This document shows, piece after piece, positions 25,862 through 34,670 of a stretch of DNA of 64,000 nt; the stretch's first letter is position 1, and every line of letters starts with the position of its first letter. This stretch comes from Micromonospora sp. RHAY321. Its GTDB lineage: Bacteria > Actinomycetota > Actinomycetes > Mycobacteriales > Micromonosporaceae. The translations under genes and the position numbers were made by a program. The notes beneath the pieces were generated by a model. The model searched no databases and was not told the origin of the DNA. It saw only the letters and a list, made by a program, of their open reading frames with translations. Where the stretch lies: the NCBI RefSeq assembly GCF_023896955.1, contig NZ_JAMHIW010000013.1, forward strand, positions 1 through 64,000, in the 5' to 3' direction.

Positions 25862-27012
25862 GGTTTGAGATCAGCAAGGTGCTCGACGCCATCGAGGGGC
25901 GGGTCTGCACGGACCCGTCGCTGGCCCGGGCCGTGCTCGACCTGGCCGAGGTGATCCGCTACCAGGACATCGACGGTGGCCGGCCGGCCAGCCTGCTGCG
26001 GCTCGGCATGGTCATCGACGCGCTCTCCCGGGAGTTGGAGGAGGACAGCGTCCAGGTCTACGCGGTGGTGCACCGTGCGTTGCTCTCCGACGCCGACCTG
26101 ACCTCCAACGAGCGGATGGTGGTCCGCCGCTGGGCCGACGACGGGCTCGTCGAGGTGCTCGACAACCCGGGCGACCGGATGTTGGAGGTTGCCGACCTGC
26201 TCGGTCTGCCGGTGCTCAGCCGGGTCCGCTTCGACGGGTTGCGCGGTCGGTTCCCGTGGCTGGTCGAGCAGCCCGGTCGGGTGGTCGCCCCGGTGCCCGG
26301 CGCCGGCGGGCCGGTGTTCATCGCACACGTCGGCGGTGGCCACTCGCCGGTGGCCGGCAAGCGGTCGCCGACCGGCGCCAAGCTGCTGGCCCGCCAGTGG
26401 CGCTGCCCGGAGTCGGGCTGCGCGCTGTTCGGCGGCGGTGGTGGGGGTGGTGCGTTCGCCGACCTGGCCGGGGGTGCCGACCGCAGCCCCGCCGCGCAGC
26501 CGCCGCCCGCGCTGCGCAACGGCGTACCGACCTGCCCCCGGCACGGCGTACGGCTCGGTGACGCCGGCCCCCGGCCGCGTTCGGAGGTGCTCGCCGTACG
26601 CGTCGGCGGCCTGGTGCGACGGCGGTTCGTGCTGACCGAGGACCAGCCGGTGGTGGCCGGCCGTGCTCCGGAGCAGGACGGCGGCATCATGCTCGGGCAG
26701 TGGCTCAACGACGAGGCCCGACGGTGGATCAGCCGGGGGCACGTCCGCTTCGAGCTGCGGGTCGGCGAGGTCATCGTGACCGACGTGAGCACCAACGGCT
26801 CCGGTATCCGCCCGGCCGGCTCGATGGCGGAGTCGGACCGGATTCCCCTGGCTCCGCAGCAGTCCCGGGTGCTCGGTGAGGGCGACATGGTGGAGCTCTA
26901 CCCCGGGGTGCAGATCGGTCGGGCCGAGGAACTGCCCGCCGGCGCCCCCTTCACCCCCACCTCGGTGATGGCCGAGGCCCCCACCATGGCGATGCGCCTA
27001 CCCCGCGCCTGA
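25858..27012 (+). CDS. FHA-domain protein with central cysteine motif
   Basis: 384 residues. An all-helical N-terminal region (about 1-110) of unknown family is followed by a middle part with paired cysteines (CPESGC near 182-187 and CPRHG near 225) that could bind zinc across a Gly-rich insert, and a C-terminal FHA domain (about 255-370) with AGRAPEQ, ISRGHVRFEL and VTDVSTNGSG, the phosphothreonine-binding signature. FHA proteins read Ser/Thr kinase signals; a membrane kinase lies 8 kb away. Translation is probably coupled to the 28-codon ORF before it. Confidence 0.88.
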   Translation: MRFEISKVLDAIEGRVCTDPSLARAVLDLAEVIRYQDIDGGRPASLLRLGMVIDALSRELEEDSVQVYAVVHRALLSDADLTSNERMVVRRWADDGLVEVLDNPGDRMLEVADLLGLPVLSRVRFDGLRGRFPWLVEQPGRVVAPVPGAGGPVFIAHVGGGHSPVAGKRSPTGAKLLARQWRCPESGCALFGGGGGGGAFADLAGGADRSPAAQPPPALRNGVPTCPRHGVRLGDAGPRPRSEVLAVRVGGLVRRRFVLTEDQPVVAGRAPEQDGGIMLGQWLNDEARRWISRGHVRFELRVGEVIVTDVSTNGSGIRPAGSMAESDRIPLAPQQSRVLGEGDMVELYPGVQIGRAEELPAGAPFTPTSVMAEAPTMAMRLPRA

Positions 27013-27017
27013 CGCGA

Positions 27018-27053
27018 GGGCGGGCGCCGGGACCGTGGTCCCGACGCCCGCCC
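27018..27053. terminator. Bidirectional hairpin terminator
   Basis: Stem GGGCGGGCG (27018-27026) with CGCCCGCCC (27045-27053), continuing after a 2x2 bulge with GGGAC/GTCCC and loop CGTG, between two convergent genes. Confidence 0.8.
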
Positions 27054-27068
27054 GAAGCGCGTCCCGGT

Positions 27069-28286
27069 TCAGCCGGCCAGTACGGCGGCGAGCTGGGTCA
27101 CCGCCAGGTCGATCTCCTCTTCGGTGATCACCAGCGGCGGGGCGAGCCGGATGGTGGAGCCGTGGGTGTCCTTGGCGAGCACACCGCGCTGGGCGAGCCG
27201 CTCGCACGCCTCCCGTCCGCTCATCAGCGCCGGGTCGATGTCCAGACCGGCCCAGAGGCCCCGGACGCGCACCCCGACGAGACCCTTGCCGACCAGCCCT
27301 TCCAGGCCGGCCCGCAGCCGCTCACCCAGCTCGGCCGACCGGCGCTGGAACTCGCCGGTGGCCAGCAGCCGGACGACCTCGATCGCCACCGCGCAGGCGA
27401 GCGGGTTGCCGCCGAAGGTGGAGCCGTGCTGGCCGGGCTTGAGCACGCCGAGCACGTCGGCGTTCGCGGCCACGGCCGAGACCGGCACGATGCCGCCGCC
27501 GAGCGCCTTGCCCAGCAGGTACATGTCCGGCACGACACCCTCGTGGTCGCAGGCGAAGGTCGCGCCGGTCCGGCCGAGGCCGGACTGGATCTCGTCGGCG
27601 ATGAACAGCACGTTGCGGTCGGTGCAGACCTGGCGTACGCCCGGCAGGTAGCCCTCCGGTGGCACGACGACGCCCTGCTCGCCCTGGATCGGCTCCAGCA
27701 GCACGGCGACGGTGTTCTCGTCGATCGCGGCGGTCAGCGCGTCCAGGTCGCCGTACGGGACCACGGTGAAGCCCGGGGTGTACGGCCCGAAGTCGGCGCG
27801 GGCGTCCTCGTCGGTGGAGAAGCTCACGATGGTGGTGGTACGGCCGTGGAAGTTGCCCTCGGCCACCACGATGTTGGCCTGACCGGCGGCCACGCCCTTG
27901 ACCTGGTAGCCCCACTTGCGGGCCACCTTGATCCCGGTCTCCACGGCCTCCGCGCCGGTGTTCATCGGCAGCACCAGGTCCTTGCCGCACAGCTCGGCCA
28001 GCTCCCGACAGAAGTCGGCGAACTGGTCGTGGATGAACGCCCGGCTGGTCAGCGTCAGCCGGTCCAGCTGGGCGTGCGCGGCGGCGATCAGCTGGGGGTG
28101 CCGGTGACCGAAGTTGAGGGCGGAGTAGCCGGCCAGGCAGTCCAGGTAGCGCCGGCCGTCCACGTCGGTGAGCCAGGCACCTTCCGCGGACGAGATCACC
28201 ACCGGCAGGGGGTGGTAGTTGTGCGCTGTCCAGCGCTCGGCGTCCCGGACCGCTCCCGGCGTCCGCAGAATGTCATCCACGATCAC
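27069..28286 (-). CDS. rocD: Ornithine aminotransferase
   Basis: 405-residue PLP enzyme that converts ornithine and 2-oxoglutarate to glutamate semialdehyde and glutamate in arginine/ornithine catabolism. Visible: GYSALNFGHRHP, the cofactor region MNTGAEAVETGIK, ADEIQSGLGRTG and the Schiff-base lysine in LLGKALGGG. Length fits the family. Start at GTG 28286, in a GTGA overlap with the upstream gene and preceded by GGAAAGG; it is therefore translated after the dimethylargininase-like gene in one operon. Confidence 0.95.
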   Translation of the reverse strand: MIVDDILRTPGAVRDAERWTAHNYHPLPVVISSAEGAWLTDVDGRRYLDCLAGYSALNFGHRHPQLIAAAHAQLDRLTLTSRAFIHDQFADFCRELAELCGKDLVLPMNTGAEAVETGIKVARKWGYQVKGVAAGQANIVVAEGNFHGRTTTIVSFSTDEDARADFGPYTPGFTVVPYGDLDALTAAIDENTVAVLLEPIQGEQGVVVPPEGYLPGVRQVCTDRNVLFIADEIQSGLGRTGATFACDHEGVVPDMYLLGKALGGGIVPVSAVAANADVLGVLKPGQHGSTFGGNPLACAVAIEVVRLLATGEFQRRSAELGERLRAGLEGLVGKGLVGVRVRGLWAGLDIDPALMSGREACERLAQRGVLAKDTHGSTIRLAPPLVITEEEIDLAVTQLAAVLAG

Positions 28287-29104
28287 TTGCTTGCCTTTCC
28301 CTGACGGAGTCGCAGCGTGCAGCACTTCGGTCCGCCGCCGGCCTTACGCAGCTCGGACAGGTCGACACCGATGGTCTCGTAGCCCCGGTCGCGCAGCTTG
28401 GCGGCCAGGTCGGTCGCCTGCGCGGGCAGCACCACGTGCCGCCCGTCGCTGACCGCGTTCAACCCCAGCACCTCGGCGTCGGCCATCGTGGCGTGCACGG
28501 CGTCGGGGAAGAGCCGACGCAGCACGGCCTGGCTGCCGGGGGAGAACGCCTCGGGCAGGTACGCCACGGTCCGCTCGTCGAGCACGGTCAGCGCGGTGTC
28601 CAGGTGGTAGAAACGCGGGTCGACCAGCTGCATGGTGATCACCGGGTAGCCGAAGACCTCCTGCAACTGGGCGTGCGAGGCGTGCGCGGTGCGGAAGCCG
28701 GTGCCGGCGAGCAGGTGGTCGCCGGCCAGCAGGACGTCGCCTTCGCCCTCGTTGACGTGCTTCGGGTCGTACATCTCGAAGCCGGCGGACTCGAACCAGG
28801 CCCGGTAGGCCGGTGCCTCGTCGGCGCGCTGCGGGTCGCGGAACTGCACGGCCATCGCCTTGCCGTCGATCACGGTGCCACCGTTGGCGGCGAAGACCAT
28901 GTCGGGCAGGCCGGGCAGCGGAGTGATCTCCTCGACGGTGTGGCCCAGGTCGCGGTACGTCTGGCGCAGCTGCTCCCACTGGCGGACGGCCAGCGCGACG
29001 TCGACCGGCGCGCTCGGGTCCATCCACGGGTTGATCGCGTAATCCACGGCGAAGTACGTCGGCCGGCACATCAACAGGCGCTGGCTGGTGGCGTCCATCG
29101 TCAT
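28283..29104 (-). CDS. ddaH: Dimethylargininase / arginine-deiminase-superfamily hydrolase
   Basis: 273-residue guanidino-group hydrolase. It begins LLMCRPTYFAVDYAINPWM, has NGGTVIDG and the catalytic histidine in FYHLDTALTVL, and ends with the catalytic cysteine in GGGPKCCTLRL. The family splits dimethylarginine (or arginine-like substrates) to citrulline and an amine. Coupled to rocD by a four-base overlap, it likely serves arginine-type nitrogen catabolism; note that citrulline is not the RocD substrate, so the natural substrate needs testing. ATG 29104 chosen because GGAG lies seven bases before it; ATG 29098 is an alternative. Confidence 0.88.
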   Translation of the reverse strand: MTMDATSQRLLMCRPTYFAVDYAINPWMDPSAPVDVALAVRQWEQLRQTYRDLGHTVEEITPLPGLPDMVFAANGGTVIDGKAMAVQFRDPQRADEAPAYRAWFESAGFEMYDPKHVNEGEGDVLLAGDHLLAGTGFRTAHASHAQLQEVFGYPVITMQLVDPRFYHLDTALTVLDERTVAYLPEAFSPGSQAVLRRLFPDAVHATMADAEVLGLNAVSDGRHVVLPAQATDLAAKLRDRGYETIGVDLSELRKAGGGPKCCTLRLRQGKASK

Positions 29105-29356
29105 TGTCCTGCTCCCAGGGGTCGGGCGCGCCCGGCCACCGTGGCCCACGGGCTGGCGCCGTTGCTCAACGTTATGCGGCGTCAGCAGCAGGATCCACCA
29201 CCGAGAGTTGCGCGCACCGAACATTCGTTGCGTCTGAGCGGTCTGCTGCTGCGATTCGTTGCGCTGAGGGTGGAGGGAGCCGGGATTCGTGTTCCGGGCC
29301 ACCTGCCGGAGGCATGCACGGTGGCCGGGCCGCCGCTGGTCGGGAGGCTCACGCGT
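29105..29356 (-). promoter_or_regulatory. Upstream region of the ddaH-rocD operon with a repeated motif
   Basis: The upstream region contains two identical copies of ATTCGTTGCG (29223-29232 and 29254-29263, 31 bases apart, about three helix turns) and GTTGCTCAAC (29161-29170), a short palindrome. A weak -10 (TAACGT on the minus strand, 29174-29169) lies near the latter. The repeats could bind a regulator of arginine use such as an Lrp or ArgR protein; that is inference. Confidence 0.45.
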
Positions 29357-29494
29357 CGGGGCCCGGCGAACCGGGCCCCGGAAAGACTTCAGGGGCGGCG
29401 AACCGCCGCCCCTGAAAGGGTGTCGCCCGGCCGGTGAACCACCGGGGAGTTCGGGCTGCCGGCGAACCGCCGGCCTTGCCGGTGCACCACCGGC
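29357..29494. repeat. Cluster of five perfect short hairpins
   Basis: Five inverted repeats lie in a row: 29357-29380 (10-bp stem, CGAA loop), 29388-29416 (13-bp stem, AAC loop), 29431-29445 (6-bp stem, AAC loop), 29458-29474 (7-bp stem, AAC loop) and 29478-29494 (7-bp stem, CAC loop). Four share a GAACC core at the loop. One could be the terminator of the gene ending at 29512, but not all five. The unit looks like a small palindromic repeat family. Confidence 0.7.
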
Positions 29495-29511
29495 GAGCGG
29501 AACAGTGCCCG

Positions 29512-30243
29512 CTAGAACCGATCCACAAACTGTGAGTCAAGCCACTCGCGGAACCGCTGCACCCAGTCGCCGTCGGTGGTCGGCCAGTCGAACTGACCGG
29601 TCATCGCCAGCACCCCGAGCACCACGGCGGCCAGCCCGATCAGCACACCGAACAGCGCGTCGGTCTTGCCGGCGACGTGCCGGCGGCGGGTGGCCGACAG
29701 GCCGAGCACCGAGAGCACCGCGCCGAGGGCGCCGAGCCCGATGCCGTACCCGGCCAGGGTGCCGGTCAGCACGAAGAGCGCACCGGCGACGGCGACGATC
29801 AGGCCGAACGTGGCGAGCAGGCTGGCCCGCGGCCTCGGGCCGCGCGTCACCGGCGGCTCGGTCGGGTCCGGGGTCGGGTCGACCGGCCGGTCGGTCGCGA
29901 CCCGGTCCTCCGGGTCGGGCCCTCGGGTCGTACGGTCCCGGTCGAGGTCCGCGTCCCGGTCGACGGTGCGCTCCACCGTCGGCGCCGGGTCGGTGCCGCG
30001 CCGGGCGTCCCCCTCCACCGGCCGAGCCGTGGCGGCGCGGGCCACCGCGGCCCGCTCGGCGGCCCGCCGCTCGGCCTCGTCGCCGGTCCCGGCACCGCTG
30101 CGGTACGTCGTCTGCTCGGCGTCCCGGTCGGTGACCACCGGGCGCCCGACGGCCCCGTCGTCGGACCGGTTCGTGCCATCGATGTTCTCGTCCCGGGTCG
30201 GCACCGGCTCCGACCGGCGGGACAGCGAAGGAATCTTGACCAC
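29512..30243 (-). CDS. Hypothetical membrane protein with charged N-terminal domain
   Basis: 243 residues; no family assigned. The first 145 residues are highly charged (Arg/Asp/Glu/Thr/Pro) and probably disordered in the cytoplasm. Three hydrophobic segments follow at about 150-172, 174-190 and 202-222, and the C-terminus (WVQRFREWLDSQFVDRF) is amphipathic. Start chosen at GTG 30243 because AGGAGG lies six bases before it; the longer open frame upstream has no such signal. Opposite strand and divergent from the Nei gene. Confidence 0.75.
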   Translation of the reverse strand: MVKIPSLSRRSEPVPTRDENIDGTNRSDDGAVGRPVVTDRDAEQTTYRSGAGTGDEAERRAAERAAVARAATARPVEGDARRGTDPAPTVERTVDRDADLDRDRTTRGPDPEDRVATDRPVDPTPDPTEPPVTRGPRPRASLLATFGLIVAVAGALFVLTGTLAGYGIGLGALGAVLSVLGLSATRRRHVAGKTDALFGVLIGLAAVVLGVLAMTGQFDWPTTDGDWVQRFREWLDSQFVDRF

Positions 30244-30409
30244 AACACACCTCCTGATGAATGCGTGGTGGCCGATCGAACGGGTGGCATCCACGCGGTA
30301 CCACCCCGAAATACCCAGCTGGGCGTTTCCTGACACCAGTACCGGGTACGGGCACCTCCCGATCTCCGCATCCGGTGTGGTCGTCCGGCGCTGACTATCC
30401 TTGGCAACC

Positions 30410-31219
30410 GTGCCAGAGGGACACACCATCCATCGCCTGGCGGCCCGGCACGCCGAGCTGTTCGCCGGGGACAAGCTGCACGCCGCGAGCCCGCAGGGCC
30501 GTTTCGCCGAGGGCGCCGCCCTGCTCTCCGGCACGGTGCTGGAGGGCACCGAGGCGTACGGCAAGCACCTGCTGCACCACTACGCCACCGACCTGACGCT
30601 GCACGTGCACCTCGGGCTGTACGGGAAGTTCACCGACGGGCCGGGGGAGCCACCGGAGCCGGTCGGTCAGGTGCGGCTGCGGCTCGCCAGCGACCGGCAC
30701 TGGCTGGACCTGCGCGGGCCGACCGCCTGTGAGCTGCTCACCCCACCGGAGGTGGTGGCGCTGCGCGAGCGCCTCGGACCCGATCCGTTGCGCGCCGACG
30801 CCGACCCGGAGCGGGCGTACGCCCGGATCTCGCGGAGCCCGACGCCACTGGCCGCGCTGCTGCTGGACCAGTCGGTGGTGGCCGGCACCGGCTTGATCTT
30901 CGTGACCGAGGCGCTGTTCCGGGCCGGGTTGCCCCCGACGATGCCCGGCCGGCGGCTGACCCGGCCGGGGTGGGAGACGCTCTGGGCCGACCTGGTCGAG
31001 CTGATGCGGCTCGCGGTGGTGCGCGGCCGGATCGACACCGTCCGCGACGCGCACCTGCCGGAGGCGATGGGCCGGCCGCCCCGGGTGGACCGGCACGGTG
31101 GCGAGGTGTACGTCTACCGCCGCCCGGGCGCGCCCTGCCACGTCTGCGGTGACGAGGTGAGCCGCGGCGAGCTGGCCGGCCGCAACCTCTACTGGTGTCG
31201 TACCTGCCAGGCCGGCTGA
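30410..31219 (+). CDS. nei: Fpg/Nei family DNA glycosylase (endonuclease VIII-like)
   Basis: 269-residue base-excision repair enzyme that removes oxidised bases and cuts at the abasic site. The catalytic N-terminus is PEGHTIHR after the initiator (Pro2, Glu3), the Nei2 pattern. The helix-two-turn-helix region is at about 150-230, and the C-terminal zinc finger has CHVCGDEV and CRTC. Start GTG 30410; TATCCT at 30396-30401 gives an almost leaderless transcript. Confidence 0.94.
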   Translation: MPEGHTIHRLAARHAELFAGDKLHAASPQGRFAEGAALLSGTVLEGTEAYGKHLLHHYATDLTLHVHLGLYGKFTDGPGEPPEPVGQVRLRLASDRHWLDLRGPTACELLTPPEVVALRERLGPDPLRADADPERAYARISRSPTPLAALLLDQSVVAGTGLIFVTEALFRAGLPPTMPGRRLTRPGWETLWADLVELMRLAVVRGRIDTVRDAHLPEAMGRPPRVDRHGGEVYVYRRPGAPCHVCGDEVSRGELAGRNLYWCRTCQAG

Positions 31220-31242
31220 TCGGCCCGATGTGCGACGGTCGG

Positions 31243-32109
31243 TCAGTGCTCGTCGAGCAGCCAGCGGACCACCTCGATGCGGTGCGCGAGGACGGCGTCG
31301 CCGTCGAAACTCCAGGCCAGCGTCTGGCCGATCGTCCAGCCCCGGACCCGTTCCCGGTCCAGCCCCAGCTCGGCGCTGAGCCGGTCGAGCCGGTGCCGGA
31401 CGGCGGCCGGCGAGTGGCCCAGCTCCCGGCCGCGCACCAGCGGCACCACCGAGAACTCCCGCTCACCGGTCAGCGGCTTCGGGTCGATCACCAGCCACGG
31501 TTCCCGGTCGGCGGCGAGCACGTTGCCGGCGTGCAGGTCCTGGTTGACCAGCACCTGCTCGCCCTGGCTGGACGCCAGTTCGGCGAGCAGGGCGAGCGCG
31601 GCGTCGAGCAGTCGCCGCTCGTACGGCCGGCCGGCCCGCTCCCAGGCCCGGGGCATCCGGTCGATCCAGCCGGCGGTCTCCTCGGCCAGCGGGGTGAAGG
31701 GCGCGCCGGCCGGCCGCCACAGCCGGGGCAGCAGCCCGGTCAGCACGTCCAGCGCCCGGTCCGCGGGCAGTTCGTGCAGCGCGGTGCCTGGTCGGCAGCG
31801 CTCCACCAGCAGCGCCCGCCGTTGCGGGTCGTGGTGCAGCAGCCGGATCGCGCCGTCGCCGTCCCAGTGGGCCAGCGCGTCGGCCTCGTGCCGGCTCTCA
31901 CCGTCCGGGTACTGGAGCTTCAGCACGGCCGCCGTGCCGTCGGGCAGGCCGGCGGGCAGCGCCAGCGAGGCGTAGGCGTACTCGAACGGTGGCCCGAGTC
32001 GCAGCGACCACCTTTCGGTGCACTCCGCCAGGCGGTCGGGGAGTACGGCCAGCCAGTCCCGACCGGCTGGCGTGCCGCGTACCCAGTCGAGACCCTCGGG
32101 CAACTCCAT
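31243..32109 (-). CDS. Aminoglycoside/hydroxyurea-type phosphotransferase
   Basis: 288-residue small-molecule kinase of the APH(6)/streptomycin-kinase family. It has an N-terminal lobe with VLKLQYPDGESRHEADAL, and the catalytic loop VNQDLHAGNVL followed by LVIDPKPLTGE, which carries the Mg-binding Asp. Members phosphorylate streptomycin, hydroxyurea or unknown metabolites; most chromosomal copies in actinobacteria have no proven resistance role. ATG 32109 chosen; ATG 32127 is also possible. Convergent with the nei gene. Confidence 0.85.
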   Translation of the reverse strand: MELPEGLDWVRGTPAGRDWLAVLPDRLAECTERWSLRLGPPFEYAYASLALPAGLPDGTAAVLKLQYPDGESRHEADALAHWDGDGAIRLLHHDPQRRALLVERCRPGTALHELPADRALDVLTGLLPRLWRPAGAPFTPLAEETAGWIDRMPRAWERAGRPYERRLLDAALALLAELASSQGEQVLVNQDLHAGNVLAADREPWLVIDPKPLTGEREFSVVPLVRGRELGHSPAAVRHRLDRLSAELGLDRERVRGWTIGQTLAWSFDGDAVLAHRIEVVRWLLDEH

Positions 32110-32182
32110 CCGGCCATCCTGGAGCATCCGGTCGTGCGTTGCGGGCTCGGGTCGTCGCGGTGCCGGTGTGACGCAAGCGGAA

Positions 32183-32211
32183 TTGACAGCCGCCGGCAGC
32201 CAGAGCAGGGT
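32183..32211 (+). promoter_or_regulatory. Candidate promoter of the isomerase-kinase operon
   Basis: TTGACA (32183-32188) and CAGGGT (32206-32211) are separated by 17 bases, about 170 bases before the isomerase ATG. A short inverted repeat GCGGAC-CCG-GTCCGC (32316-32330) downstream could be an operator for the nearby LacI protein. Confidence 0.4.
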
Positions 32212-32381
32212 GGACGCGAGACAACGATGTCAACGGGCAAATGGGAGGAAATGCCCATGATCCTTCCTGCCGTGTGGCCGGCCGGCTCGCGGCGTCCCGT
32301 TGGCGGTTTCCCGGCGCGGACCCGGTCCGCCCACCGATCCTGGCCGTATGTCCCTTTCCTACCCGACGGTGACCAGCTGAG

Positions 32382-33647
32382 ATGACCGACGTGCCCCGAT
32401 CCGACGCCGCACCGACCCCCGCTCCGGCCGGGTCGCCCGAGCTGCCCGACCTCGACGAGTTCCTCGCCGACCAGACCCGCACCCTGCTCGACACGGCCCG
32501 CCGCGCGGTCCGGCCCGAGGGCGGCTTCTGGTGGTTGACCGACGACCTCACCCCGGACCGCAGCGAGCCGCTGCACACCTGGATCACCTGCCGGATGACC
32601 CACGTGGCGGCCCTCGCCCACCGCAACGGTGACCCGGACGCCGCCGCCCTCGTCGACCACGGGATCGCCGCGCTCAGCACACTGCTGCGCGACGAGCGGT
32701 ACGGCGGCTGGTTCGGCGCCGTGGACCAGCAGGGCGTACCGACCAACGAGCGCAAGGCCGGTTACGACCACGCGTTCGTGCTGCTCGCCGCGTCCGGCGC
32801 GGCGCGCGCCGGACGGCCCGGCGCGGACCAGTTGCTCGCCGACGTGCTGGCCGTGGTGCGGGACCGGTTCTGGGACGCCGACGCCGGCGCGGTCCGCGAA
32901 TCCTGGAACCGGGACTGGTCGGTCACCGAGGACTACCGGGGCGCCAACAGCAGCATGCACATGGTCGAGGCTTTCCTCGCCGCGGCCGCCGCCACCGGCG
33001 ACGCGAGCTGGACCGACCGGGCCCTGCGGATCGGCGCCCACCTGGTCGACGGCGAGGGCGCCCGGCACGACTGGCGGCTGCCCGAGCACTTCACCGCCGA
33101 CTGGTCGCCGCTGCCCGACTACAACCGGGACCGGCCCGCCGACCCGTTCCGGCCGTACGGCTCGACGATCGGGCACTGGCTGGAATGGGCCCGCCTGCTG
33201 CTGGAGCTGGAGGCGGTGCTGCCGCAGCCGCCGCGTTGGCTGCTCACCGATGCCCGTGCCCTGTTCGCCGCCGCTGTGCGGCGCGGGTGGGCGGTCGACG
33301 GGGCTGACGGTTTCGTCTACACGATCGACTGGGACGACCGTCCGGTGGTCCGCGCCCGGATGCACTGGGTGGTGGCCGAGGCGATCGGGGCCGCGGTCAC
33401 CCTGCACCGGCGCACCGGGGACGCGGTCTACGCCGACTGGTACCGGGTGTTCTGGGGGTACGCGCGCCGCTACCTGGTCGACGACAGCGGATGGCGGCAC
33501 GAGCTGGACCCGCAGAACGTGCCCGCCGGTACGGTCTGGCACGGCCGGCCGGACGTCTACCACGCCTACCAGGCGGTGCTGCTCTCCCGCTCGGCCAGCG
33601 CGCTCGGCGGCCCCGGCCCGCTCGCCGCGGGGACGGTGCCCGCGTGA
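32382..33647 (+). CDS. AGE-family sugar isomerase (mannose or sulfoquinovose isomerase type)
   Basis: 421-residue (alpha/alpha)6-barrel enzyme of the N-acylglucosamine 2-epimerase family. Diagnostic stretches are GGFWWLTDD, ITCRMTHVAAL, KAGYDHAFVLLAASGA, NSSMHMVEAFLAA and MHWVVAEAIGAA with the catalytic histidines. In this subfamily the enzymes interconvert mannose and fructose, or sulfoquinovose and sulfofructose (YihS). It overlaps by four bases a PfkB kinase gene, so the product is probably phosphorylated next. Mannose isomerase is the likelier reading because no sulfosugar aldolase or transporter is in the window. Confidence 0.88.
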   Translation: MTDVPRSDAAPTPAPAGSPELPDLDEFLADQTRTLLDTARRAVRPEGGFWWLTDDLTPDRSEPLHTWITCRMTHVAALAHRNGDPDAAALVDHGIAALSTLLRDERYGGWFGAVDQQGVPTNERKAGYDHAFVLLAASGAARAGRPGADQLLADVLAVVRDRFWDADAGAVRESWNRDWSVTEDYRGANSSMHMVEAFLAAAAATGDASWTDRALRIGAHLVDGEGARHDWRLPEHFTADWSPLPDYNRDRPADPFRPYGSTIGHWLEWARLLLELEAVLPQPPRWLLTDARALFAAAVRRGWAVDGADGFVYTIDWDDRPVVRARMHWVVAEAIGAAVTLHRRTGDAVYADWYRVFWGYARRYLVDDSGWRHELDPQNVPAGTVWHGRPDVYHAYQAVLLSRSASALGGPGPLAAGTVPA

Positions 33648-34597
33648 TCGTGGTGGCGGGCGAGGCCCTGATCGACCTGGTGGTCACCGCCGACGGGCAG
33701 CGGGCGGTGCCGGGTGGCTCGCCGGCGAACGTGGCGGTCACCCTGGCCCGGCTCGACCAGCCGGTACGTCTGCTGGCCCGACTCGGCGCCGACGCGTACG
33801 GCGGGCAACTCGCCGACCACCTGACCGCCAACCGGGTGGACCTCGGCTGGGCGGTGCGTGCCGAGCAGCCCACGTCGGTGGCGGTGGCCACCCTCGACGC
33901 CAGCGGACGGGCCAGCTACGAGTTCCGCCTCGTCGGCACGGCGGACTGGCAGTGGACGCCGCAGGAGCTGCCCGACCTGGCCGGTTCCCCGGCGACCGCC
34001 CTGCACACCGGGTCGCTGGCGCTCGCGCTGGCACCCGGCGCGCAGGTGCTGGAGGACCTGCTCGGCCGCGAACGCCGCCGGGACGGGCTCACCGTCTCGA
34101 TCGACCTCAACCTGCGTCCCGGCATCGTCTCCGACCGGGCCGCGGAGCAGGCGCGCGTGGAACGGCAGATCAGCCTCGCGCACCTGGTCAAGGCCAGCGA
34201 CGAGGACCTGGCCTGGCTCTACCCGGAGCGCACGGTGGCCGACGTGATGGCCGCGTGGCGTGCGTCCGGGGTGTGCTGCGCGGTGGTGACCTGCGGCGGC
34301 GACGGCGCCTGGCTGCTCGCCCCCGACGGCTCGACGCACCAGCAGCCGGCGGTGCCCACCACGGTGGTCGACACCGTCGGTGCCGGTGACGCGTTCACCG
34401 GTGGCCTGCTGGCCGCCCTGGCCGACCTCGACGCGCTCGGTGACCGGCCGGCCGATCGGCTCGCCGCGGTGACCGCCGGGCAGTGGGACGTGGTGCTCCG
34501 GCAGGCGGCGACGGTGGCGGCGTTGACCTGTGGCCGTCGCGGTGCGGACCCGCCCCGCCGCGCCGAGGTCGAGGCCCTGCTCGGCGCCGCGAGCTGA
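33644..34597 (+). CDS. PfkB family sugar kinase (probable fructokinase)
   Basis: 317-residue ribokinase-fold kinase. Signature 1 (GGSPANVAVTLARLDQPV, LGADAYG) and signature 2 (DTVGAGDAFTGGLL, with the catalytic Asp) are both present. In the operon with the isomerase it would phosphorylate the ketose formed. The GTG start is in a GTGA overlap with the isomerase stop. Confidence 0.92.
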   Translation: MIVVAGEALIDLVVTADGQRAVPGGSPANVAVTLARLDQPVRLLARLGADAYGGQLADHLTANRVDLGWAVRAEQPTSVAVATLDASGRASYEFRLVGTADWQWTPQELPDLAGSPATALHTGSLALALAPGAQVLEDLLGRERRRDGLTVSIDLNLRPGIVSDRAAEQARVERQISLAHLVKASDEDLAWLYPERTVADVMAAWRASGVCCAVVTCGGDGAWLLAPDGSTHQQPAVPTTVVDTVGAGDAFTGGLLAALADLDALGDRPADRLAAVTAGQWDVVLRQAATVAALTCGRRGADPPRRAEVEALLGAAS

Positions 34598-34670
34598 ACC
34601 CACTGGCGACCAGCCGGTTGCACCGTGACGGCCCGGCCTTCTTCAGGGTCGGGCCGGCACGGGTGAACGC

